24,035 nt of DNA from Ruminococcus sp. UBA3800 (GTDB lineage: Bacteria > Bacillota > Clostridia > Oscillospirales > Ruminococcaceae): the NCBI GenBank assembly GCA_002368715.1, contig DFEO01000153.1, forward strand, positions 1-24,035. Direction: 5' to 3'. Below, one piece after another: positions 16,732-21,469 of the stretch (positions are counted from its first letter, which is position 1; the number at the start of each line of letters is the position of its first letter). Below the pieces are notes generated by a model. The model was given only the letters and a program-made list of their open reading frames with translations, searched no databases and was not told where the DNA came from. Made by a program: the position numbers and the translations under genes.

Positions 16732-16815
16732 CAGCCGGAGTGTTTATGGGGCTGCCTGGTTGGCGGTCTTGTGAGGCAAGAGGAGCCCGGCTGTTAAAGT
16801 GCCGGCTTTCTTTAA
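16731..16815 (+). promoter_or_regulatory. Competing hairpins with terminator between efp and the next gene
   Basis: ACAGCCGG (16731-16738) is perfectly complementary to CCGGCTGT (16787-16794). The latter region (AGCCCGGC, 16784-16791) can instead pair with GCCGGCT (16801-16807), forming a hairpin followed by TTTCTTT like an intrinsic terminator. GGGCTGCCT (16749-16757) can also pair with AGGC and AGCCC (16774-16788). The forms exclude each other, as in an attenuator, but no ligand or known family is recognisable. It could be simply the efp terminator. Confidence 0.5.
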
Positions 16816-16844
16816 AGAGCTTGATTTGAAACGGAGGTTTTGAT

Positions 16845-17273
16845 ATGGAGCTTAGTAACAGAGCGGCTTATCTTAAAGGCCTGATCGACGGCCTGAAGCT
16901 CAGCGAGGAGACCGATGAGGGAAAGATCATCAGGGCTATGGCAGACCTTATCTCGGATATGGCTGCCGCTATCGAGGATGTTTCCGATGAGGTGGATACA
17001 GCTGTTGACGTTATAGAAGAGATCGGTGATGAGCTTGCTGATCTTGAAAACGATCTTTATGATCTTGATGAAGATGATGAAGACTGGGATGACGATGACG
17101 ACGAGGACGACGATGATGACTTTGAGGAAGAGGTCATGTATGAGTGCGTCTGCCCCAACTGCGGCGACCAGATAATGCTGGGCGAGAGCGTTGTTGAAGA
17201 GGGCTGCATTGATTGTCCCAACTGCGGAGAGAAACTTGAATTTGACTTCTCCGAGCTGGATGAGCTCGAATAA
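16845..17273 (+). CDS. CD1247-type N-terminal domain protein with acidic linker and zinc ribbon
   Basis: The 142-residue protein begins with a helical domain (about 1-70, MELSNRAAYLKGLIDGLKLS) that I recognise as the CD1247 N-terminal family of Clostridia. Residues 74-96 are almost all Asp and Glu. The C-terminal part has paired cysteines, CVCPNC at 101-106 and CIDCPNC at 121-127, fitting a zinc-ribbon or rubredoxin-like knuckle. Its biochemical function is unknown. ATG 16845 follows ACGGAGG at 16831-16837. No separate promoter is visible, so expression may depend on read-through from efp past the hairpins before it. The acidic tract could mimic nucleic acid or bind cations, but that is only a possibility. 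Confidence 0.82.
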   Translation: MELSNRAAYLKGLIDGLKLSEETDEGKIIRAMADLISDMAAAIEDVSDEVDTAVDVIEEIGDELADLENDLYDLDEDDEDWDDDDDEDDDDDFEEEVMYECVCPNCGDQIMLGESVVEEGCIDCPNCGEKLEFDFSELDELE

Positions 17274-17315
17274 GCGGGCAAGTCCTGAAAAGAATATACA
17301 AACAATAAACAATGT

Positions 17316-17428
17316 TTCAGGGGTGGTGAAAGTCCACACCGGAGGTGATAGTCCTCGACCGCTCGAGAGAGCGCTGATTCGGTGAAATTCCGATACCGAC
17401 GGTAAAAGTCCGGATGGAAGAAACGACG
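17316..17428 (+). promoter_or_regulatory. FMN riboswitch (RFN element) aptamer
   Basis: The sequence follows the conserved RFN order: CAGGGGTGGTGAAAGTCC, then CCGGAGGTGATAGTCC, CGACC, CTGATTCGGTGAAATTCCG, ACCGACGGTAAAAGTCCGGA and TGGAAGAAA. These are the junction segments of the six-stem FMN aptamer. It lies upstream of ribU, which imports riboflavin, the FMN precursor. Binding of FMN is expected to favour the terminator downstream. Confidence 0.95.
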
Positions 17429-17448
17429 GTACGTTTATGTGAAGCTGT

Positions 17449-17476
17449 GCCCCCGAATGGTTTCGGGGGCTTTTCA
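17449..17476 (+). terminator. Terminator of the FMN riboswitch expression platform
   Basis: GCCCCCGAA (17449-17457) pairs perfectly with TTCGGGGGC (17462-17470) around TGGT, followed by TTTT. Placed between the FMN aptamer and ribU, it would stop transcription when FMN is bound. The ribU ATG is about 60 bases further on. Confidence 0.9.
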
Positions 17477-17536
17477 TTTTTCCGCTGTTTCTCCTAATAA
17501 TACGCAAGAGTTCAATTATTATTGGAGGAATGAATA

Positions 17537-18163
17537 ATGACAGATCAGAATACTGCTATCAGAAAAAGCACGTTTACGACAAGAACGATGGTAATGACAG
17601 GGATGATGGGCGCTGTTGCGACGGTCATCTACTATCTGGATTTTCCTGTGCCGCTTATGCCGGCATTTATAAAGCTTGACTTTTCAAATGTCATCTCTAT
17701 GCTAGCCGGCTTTTCGCTGGGTCCTGTACCGGGCATAATAGTCTGCCTGATAAAGAACCTGATCCAGCTCCTTTTAAAGGGCTTTGGCACAACGATGGGC
17801 ATAGGCAACATCTTTGACTTTGTGACCAGTGCTGTGCTGGTGCTCACTTCGAGCCTCATCTATCAGAGGAAAAGAACTAAAAAGGGTGCGCTCATCGCAG
17901 TTATCGCAGGCGTTCTCGCATTCTCACTTATAACTCTGCCGCTCAATTATTTCATCGTATATCCTATCTATTTCAAGGCATACGGCGGCGAGCAGGCTGT
18001 CCTTGCGGCGTATAAGGAGATAATGCCGAGCGTCAAGAATACCTTTGCGGCTCTGTGCATATTCAATCAGCCGTTCACCTTTATAAAGGGCATCATCTGT
18101 GCGCTGATAGTTATGCTTATCTATAAGCCCCTGTCCCCGATAATAAAGGGCGGCAGAAGCTGA
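17537..18163 (+). CDS. ribU: RibU, riboflavin-binding S component of an ECF transporter
   Basis: The 208-residue protein has about six hydrophobic segments and the RibU pattern LDFPVPLMPAFIKLDFSNVI, followed by GFSLGPVPGIIVCLIKNLIQ and FDFVTSAVLV. It is a membrane S component that captures riboflavin and works with the shared EcfA-EcfA'-EcfT energy module, which is not encoded here. ATG 17537 follows a TTGGAGG site at 17522-17528. The FMN riboswitch directly upstream supports the substrate. A bidirectional terminator lies about 30 bases after its stop, separating it from the convergent metK. Confidence 0.94.
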   Translation: MTDQNTAIRKSTFTTRTMVMTGMMGAVATVIYYLDFPVPLMPAFIKLDFSNVISMLAGFSLGPVPGIIVCLIKNLIQLLLKGFGTTMGIGNIFDFVTSAVLVLTSSLIYQRKRTKKGALIAVIAGVLAFSLITLPLNYFIVYPIYFKAYGGEQAVLAAYKEIMPSVKNTFAALCIFNQPFTFIKGIICALIVMLIYKPLSPIIKGGRS

Positions 18164-18193
18164 CAACTTTACCTGTTTATTGTTTGCATATAA

Positions 18194-18236
18194 AAAGCCG
18201 TACCGCTCAAACACTGCGGTACGGCTTTGATCTTTT
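18194..18236. terminator. Bidirectional terminator between ribU and metK
   Basis: AAAGCCGTACCGC (18194-18206) pairs perfectly with GCGGTACGGCTTT (18216-18228). T-rich sequence follows on the plus strand (TTTGATCTTTTT), and the complement of TAAAAAG provides a U-run on the minus strand. It can end both ribU and metK transcripts. Confidence 0.9.
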
Positions 18237-18240
18237 TGTG

Positions 18241-19413
18241 TTATTTTACTGCCTCCAGCAGAGCATCCACTTTGTCGGTCTTTTCCCAGGCAACGCCCAG
18301 GTCCTCACGGCCTATATGACCGTATGCCGCAAGCTGCTTGTACTGGGGCTTTCTAAGATCCAGCATCTTGATGATAGCCGAGGGTCTCAGGTCAAACACC
18401 TTGTTCACAGCCTCGGAAAGCTTGTCGTCGGAGACCTTTCCGGTGCCGAAGCTGTCCACCATTACGGAAACAGGATTTGCAACGCCGATAGCATAAGCAA
18501 ACTCAACCTCGCACCTGTCAGCAAGGCCTGCCGCTACGATATTCTTTGCCACATATCTTGCCGCATAGGTTGCCGAACGGTCTACCTTTGTGGGGTCCTT
18601 TCCCGAGAAAGCTCCGCCGCCGTGACGTGAGTATCCGCCATAGGTATCCACGATTATCTTCCTGCCCGTAAGTCCGCTGTCGCCGTTGGGGCCGCCCACA
18701 ACAAAACGTCCTGTGGGGTTGATGAAATATGTAGTATCGTCATCAAGAAGCTCTGCCGGGATAACAGGCTTTATAACATTTTCGATAATATCCTTCCTTA
18801 TCTGCTCGAGCGTTACCGCCTCGTCATGCTGCGAGGACACAACAACGGCGTCAACTCTCACAGGCTTTCCGTCATCATACTCGACAGTCACCTGAGTCTT
18901 CCCGTCGGGTCTGAGATAGGGAAGTATCCCGCTCTTTCTTACCACGGTAAGTCTTTTTGCCAGCTTGTGTGCCAGCGAGATAGGCATAGGCATGAGCTCC
19001 TTTGTTTCGTTGCAGGCATATCCGAACATTATTCCCTGGTCGCCTGCGCCTATATCAAAGGCGTTTTCCTCTCTGCCCTCAAGTGCGTTGTCAACGCCCA
19101 TTGCGATATCGGGAGACTGCTTGTCTATCGTTGTTATCACCGAGCAGGTGTGAGCGTCAAACCCGTATTTTGCCCTGTCATAGCCGATCTCGACAACAGT
19201 GTCTCTTGCTATCTGAGCGATATCTATGTTAGCCTTGGTGCTGATCTCGCCCATTATCATAATAAGTCCGGTCGTGGTCACTGTCTCGCAGGCAACTCTC
19301 GACAGCGGATCCTGTTCGAGCAGCGCATCAAGTATCGCATCCGACACCTTGTCGCATATCTTGTCGGGATGACCTTCGGTCACCGATTCTGAAGTAAAAA
19401 GCAATTTTGACAT
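18241..19413 (-). CDS. metK: S-adenosylmethionine synthase
   Basis: The 390-residue enzyme carries GHPDKICD at 14-21 (phosphate and metal contact), [16 protein letters not shown] (ATP-binding signature), and the loop [16 protein letters not shown] that wraps the triphosphate. It makes S-adenosylmethionine from methionine and ATP, releasing phosphate and pyrophosphate. The ATG at the 19413 end follows an AAGGATG site. The gene faces ribU and ends at the shared terminator. A SAM-I riboswitch and a consensus promoter upstream on the minus strand point to feedback control by the product. Length is normal. Confidence 0.98.
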   Translation of the reverse strand: MSKLLFTSESVTEGHPDKICDKVSDAILDALLEQDPLSRVACETVTTTGLIMIMGEISTKANIDIAQIARDTVVEIGYDRAKYGFDAHTCSVITTIDKQSPDIAMGVDNALEGREENAFDIGAGDQGIMFGYACNETKELMPMPISLAHKLAKRLTVVRKSGILPYLRPDGKTQVTVEYDDGKPVRVDAVVVSSQHDEAVTLEQIRKDIIENVIKPVIPAELLDDDTTYFINPTGRFVVGGPNGDSGLTGRKIIVDTYGGYSRHGGGAFSGKDPTKVDRSATYAARYVAKNIVAAGLADRCEVEFAYAIGVANPVSVMVDSFGTGKVSDDKLSEAVNKVFDLRPSAIIKMLDLRKPQYKQLAAYGHIGREDLGVAWEKTDKVDALLEAVK

Positions 19414-19479
19414 TTTAAAACATCCTTCCTGAGTATTTTTGGCATCAAACGTCCCTGAGGACGAAATGATCTGAAAATC

Positions 19480-19507
19480 AAAAAAGCGCTTCGGCAGTCC
19501 GAAACGC
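19480..19507 (-). terminator. Terminator of the metK SAM riboswitch
   Basis: On the minus strand GCGTTTCG and CGAAGCGC pair around GACTGC and are followed by TTTTTTG. It lies right after the SAM-I aptamer and before the metK ribosome-binding site, so SAM binding should cause premature termination. Confidence 0.88.
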
Positions 19508-19515
19508 AGAAGAAT

Positions 19516-19620
19516 TCTTTATCCCTCATCTTTCGGATCAAAACCGCAGGATCTGGCACCTTAACTCTCGTCAGGTTGCCGGGCTTCATAGGACCTGTTT
19601 CCTCCACCACTCTTGATAAG
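19516..19620 (-). promoter_or_regulatory. SAM-I riboswitch (S-box)
   Basis: Read on the minus strand, the leader runs CTTATCAAGAGTGGTGGAGG, then AACAGGTCCTATGAAGCCCG, GCAACCTGACGAGAGT, AAGGTGCCAGATCCTGC and GATGAGGGATAAAG. These are the conserved S-box blocks, with P1 formed by the CTTATC and GATAAAG ends. It controls metK. Confidence 0.95.
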
Positions 19621-19637
19621 GCTGATTCAATACTGAT

Positions 19638-19666
19638 ATTATAACACACTTCGACACTCTTGTCAA
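19638..19666 (-). promoter_or_regulatory. Sigma-A promoter of metK leader
   Basis: On the minus strand TTGACA (19666-19661) and TATAAT (19643-19638) are perfect consensus boxes separated by 17 bases. Transcription would begin a few bases before the S-box aptamer. Confidence 0.92.
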
Positions 19667-19676
19667 TAAAGCAAAG

Positions 19677-19720
19677 GCGGTGCATTTACCATATGCGTAT
19701 GGAAATTGCACCGCTTTTTT
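19677..19720. terminator. Strong hairpin terminator between tspO and the metK promoter
   Basis: GCGGTGCATTT (19677-19687) pairs with AAAT-TGCACCGC (19703-19714), enclosing CCATA/TATGG around TGCG, a nearly continuous 16-pair stem. On the plus strand it is followed by TTTTTT; on the minus strand by CTTTGCTTT. Its likely job is to end tspO just before the metK promoter, only 11 bases away. Confidence 0.8.
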
Positions 19721-19729
19721 GCGTTGTTT

Positions 19730-20245
19730 TTAGATATTCAGCACAAGAAACCCATAGGTGAGATAAAGTGCGTACGCTGTCCACAGCAGATAAGGGACAT
19801 TTATAAGCGCCGCAGTCTTGTTTATCTTAAAGAAGCTTTTCATCATTGCAGCCACCATGAACAGGAGCACGGTAACTACTATTGCCGCTCCGACAAGGGA
19901 CTTGAACCTGAAAAACACAGGGCTCCACAAAAAGTTTACAAACAGCTGTCCGACATAGATGACGAGCGCTTTGCCCTTATCGGGGTGGCCGGTGGAGTAT
20001 ATCATATAGGCTGAGACCGCCATTATGATGTAGAGGATCACCCAGGCGACAGAGAAGACCCAACCGGGGGGCGCAAACGGAGGCTTCGAGAGTGAGTTGT
20101 AGAAGGACTTGAAATTGCCCTCGGAAAGAAGACTGGAGGCAGCCCCCACAAGTCCCGTTCCTATAATAAAGAGCAGAAGGTCGGTGATGTTTTCTTTGCT
20201 TTTCGGGGCTGCGGCAGGCAGCCTTTCGACAGCAGGTCCGTTCAT
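19730..20245 (-). CDS. tspO: TspO/MBR family membrane protein
   Basis: The 171-residue protein has the TspO pattern NSLSKPPFAPPGWVFSVAWV at about 50-69, then ILYIIMAVSAY, FVNFLWSPVFF and VPYLLWTAYALYL, with five transmembrane helices. TspO/MBR proteins bind porphyrins and related ligands and are linked to stress and tetrapyrrole handling; the physiological role in Clostridia is unclear. The N-terminal 20 residues are hydrophilic (MNGPAVERLPAAAPKSKENI). The start follows an AAAGGAATGATCCT ribosome-binding stretch. No neighbour shares its strand apart from metK, which has its own promoter, so it appears to be transcribed alone. Confidence 0.93.
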   Translation of the reverse strand: MNGPAVERLPAAAPKSKENITDLLLFIIGTGLVGAASSLLSEGNFKSFYNSLSKPPFAPPGWVFSVAWVILYIIMAVSAYMIYSTGHPDKGKALVIYVGQLFVNFLWSPVFFRFKSLVGAAIVVTVLLFMVAAMMKSFFKINKTAALINVPYLLWTAYALYLTYGFLVLNI

Positions 20246-20332
20246 AGGATCATTCCTTTCATGTTTACTTGTATTAGTGTATGCATAATGTGACCTTTTA
20301 TGCAGAAAACTAACGATCGCAGGCAGGGGCGT
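20246..20332. other. Upstream region of tspO, no clear element
   Basis: An AT-rich stretch that should hold the tspO promoter on the minus strand. I could not pick out a confident pair of -35 and -10 boxes, and no gene is visible. Confidence 0.4.
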
Positions 20333-20356
20333 GGTGCTTGCCGCACGGCTTTGCCT

Positions 20357-20414
20357 CTGGCGGATGATTTCAACTTTGTTGTGAAACGGACATTTCAGCT
20401 ATCTCCCAAGGTTC
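20357..20414 (+). repeat. Direct repeat copy 1 (58 bp)
   Basis: It begins CTGGCGGATGATTTC and contains CTTTGTTGTGAAACGGACA, then CAGCTATCT and CAAGGTTC. It matches copy 2 at 20683-20740 at 49 of 58 positions without gaps. Confidence 0.8.
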
Positions 20415-20454
20415 ACGCAGTGGTGCTCGCCGCCAGGTGCGTGCACCCATGCCG

Positions 20455-20474
20455 TCAAGCCGCAGGCGGCTTGA
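20455..20474. repeat. Perfect palindromic hairpin
   Basis: TCAAGCCG and CGGCTTGA pair perfectly around CAGG. It is the first of a row of hairpins inside the 532-bp element. Confidence 0.75.
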
Positions 20475-20501
20475 GGAAAGATGGTTCTTGCTTTTCACAA
20501 G

Positions 20502-20528
20502 GGGAAGCCCCTCTTGCAGGGCTTTCCC
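20502..20528. repeat. Near-perfect hairpin
   Basis: GGGAAGCCC pairs with GGGCTTTCCC with one bulged T, around CTCTTGCA. Confidence 0.65.
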
Positions 20529-20531
20529 TCT

Positions 20532-20560
20532 TCAAAAACAGTCCACCGGACTGTTTTTGA
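20532..20560. repeat. 13-bp perfect inverted repeat
   Basis: TCAAAAACAGTCC (20532-20544) and GGACTGTTTTTGA (20548-20560) are perfect complements around ACC. The built-in T-run could let it act as a terminator in either direction. Confidence 0.85.
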
Positions 20561-20598
20561 ATTCACCCTTTTCGAGCGCCTCCGTGTAAAGGGGATTT

Positions 20599-20637
20599 CG
20601 CCCTCTGCGGAGGGCGACCAGGGGCGCCGCCCCTTGG
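20599..20637. repeat. Two adjacent GC-rich hairpins
   Basis: CGCCCTC (20599-20605) pairs with GAGGGCG (20610-20616). CCAGGGGC (20618-20625) pairs with GCCCCTTGG (20629-20637) with one bulged T. Confidence 0.75.
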
Positions 20638-20644
20638 ATCCCTG

Positions 20645-20664
20645 CGAGCCTTTGAAAAGGCTCG
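20645..20664. repeat. 9-bp perfect inverted repeat
   Basis: CGAGCCTTT and AAAGGCTCG are perfect complements separated by GA. Confidence 0.75.
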
Positions 20665-20682
20665 ACCCAAACTTTTAACTCC

Positions 20683-20740
20683 CTGGCGGATCATTCTTGC
20701 TTTGTTGTGAAACGGACAGATCAGCTATCTTTCAAGGTTC
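20683..20740 (+). repeat. Direct repeat copy 2 (58 bp)
   Basis: It begins CTGGCGGATCATTCTTG and carries the same core CTTTGTTGTGAAACGGACA as copy 1, 326 bases downstream and in the same orientation. Confidence 0.8.
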
Positions 20741-20779
20741 GCAAAGCGTGACTATTGAAAAGTCCTAGCAAAGCCTACC

Positions 20780-20798
20780 CCCTCCCCTCCGGGGAGGG
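20780..20798. repeat. GC-rich palindrome
   Basis: CCCTCCCC and GGGGAGGG pair perfectly around TCC near the right end of the element. A second GC-rich run (20821-20842) follows. Confidence 0.7.
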
Positions 20799-20864
20799 CG
20801 GCAGCTATCTACTAGCCAGCACGCCCCCGGGCGGGGTGGGGGAATTAGCCGTGCGGCGAGCACC

Positions 20865-20893
20865 TTGACAAAATGAGGCATTTGTATTATAAT
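20865..20893 (+). promoter_or_regulatory. Sigma-A promoter for the T-box/alaS transcript
   Basis: TTGACA (20865-20870) and TATAAT (20888-20893) are perfect consensus boxes with a 17-base spacer. The -35 box starts at the base after the right inverted repeat of the 532-bp element. Transcription should start near 20900. Confidence 0.92.
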
Positions 20894-20902
20894 AGGTGTA
20901 AT

Positions 20903-21100
20903 ATGGAGTAAATGCGATGAGGGAATTATCCGACCTGAGGCCGGCGCAGAGAGAAAGCGGCTGGTGTAAGCTTTTGCGGCAAAGGCGGTGGCTAACCTGA
21001 GTATCGGTGTGAAAGCATCGGCGTAGGCCTGCGTTAAAGGCACTGAGAGTGGCCGGCACAGCAGATGCTGCGGCGGCAATTTGGGTGGTAACACGGAGTC
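20903..21100 (+). promoter_or_regulatory. T-box leader, probably tRNA-Ala sensing
   Basis: The conserved T-box sequence TGGGTGGTAACACGG is at 21082-21096, and the stem I hairpin with CGCAGAGAGAAAGCGGCTGG is at about 20945-20965. The base of stem I may be CCGA (20930-20933) with TCGG (21004-21007). GCN triplets (alanine) occur on its 3' side; GCT at 20991-20993, followed by A, is my best specifier candidate. The element should read uncharged tRNA-Ala and prevent termination, raising expression of the downstream alaS. Confidence 0.9.
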
Positions 21101-21103
21101 GGA

Positions 21104-21138
21104 AGCTTCGTCCCATGTCTGGGGCGAAGCTGTTTTTT
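21104..21138 (+). terminator. T-box terminator
   Basis: AGCTTCGTCCCA (21104-21115) pairs with TGGGGCGAAGCT (21120-21131) through 12 pairs with one G-U, followed by GTTTTTTG. It overlaps the region expected to form the antiterminator and is the off-state of the T-box. Confidence 0.92.
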
Positions 21139-21175
21139 GTGTTATCTTACGATAGCTGTGAACACGGGGTGAGCT

Positions 21176-21469
21176 ATGAAAAAGTATGAATGTCCCTGCT
21201 GCGGATGCCTGACGCTTGACGAGAACAAGGCGTGGGAGATATGCCGGGTCTGCTTCTGGGAGGACGATGGCGGCATATATGACGGCGACAAGGTGAAAGA
21301 GGATATGGTGAGCGTTGCGAACCATATGACACTTTTACTGGCAAGAGAGAATTTCAGGCGCTTCGGAGCCTGCGAAAAGAGCATGATAAAAAACGCAGGA
21401 AAGCCATATGAGCATGAAATAACTGATACTTATTTGAGATTAGTAAATAATGACCGGGAGGAATTTAAA
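21176..21469 (+). CDS. CPCC-family cysteine-rich domain, in frame with alaS
   Basis: From ATG 21176 the frame reads MKKYECPCCGCLTLDENKAW, then EICRVCFWEDDGG and ARENFRRFGACEKSMIKNAG. This is the pattern of the cysteine-rich CPCC family (PF14206), normally a free protein of about 80-100 residues with a predicted zinc site; its function is unknown. Cys6, Cys8, Cys9, Cys11, Cys23 and Cys26 are visible. No stop codon occurs before the alaS ATG at 21470: residue 98 (Lys) is followed directly by the alaS methionine in the same frame. So this may be a 98-residue N-terminal extension of AlaRS rather than a separate gene. GGGGTGAG at 21166-21173 serves as a ribosome-binding site. The last 17 codons are AT-rich and look like former intergenic sequence. 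Confidence 0.75.

Larger units (their letters stand above)
20333..20864. repeat. 532-bp intergenic element with 18-bp terminal inverted repeats
   Basis: GGTGCTTGCCGCACGGCT (20333-20350) is the reverse complement of AGCCGTGCGGCGAGCACC (20847-20864) with one mismatch. The interior contains direct repeats, at least six perfect or near-perfect hairpins and GC-rich runs, but no open frame with coding character. GGTGCTCGCCGC recurs inside at 20422-20433. The layout resembles a non-autonomous miniature element or composite intergenic repeat. No target-site duplication is evident. The right end touches the next promoter's -35 box. Confidence 0.6.

Noticed and set aside
17281..17316. Separate promoter for the FMN riboswitch
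   Set aside because: A TATACA-like box is present near 17295, but no -35 box at fitting distance was found, so I did not list it.
18826..19392. Plus-strand open frames opposite metK
   Set aside because: They mirror the strongly conserved metK frame and show no family motif.
19380..19685. A 101-codon minus-strand frame upstream of metK
   Set aside because: It coincides with the SAM-I riboswitch, its terminator and the promoter, which explain the sequence better.
20300..20678. Two overlapping plus-strand frames in the tspO-alaS gap
   Set aside because: They run through hairpins and repeats, lack a ribosome-binding site, and have no coding character.
20333..20864. CRISPR array
   Set aside because: The repeats are only two imperfect 58-bp copies, plus unequal hairpins, without regular spacers or cas genes.
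20765..21325. A 186-codon minus-strand frame over the T-box region
   Set aside because: It is antisense to the promoter, T-box and CPCC domain, all strongly supported.
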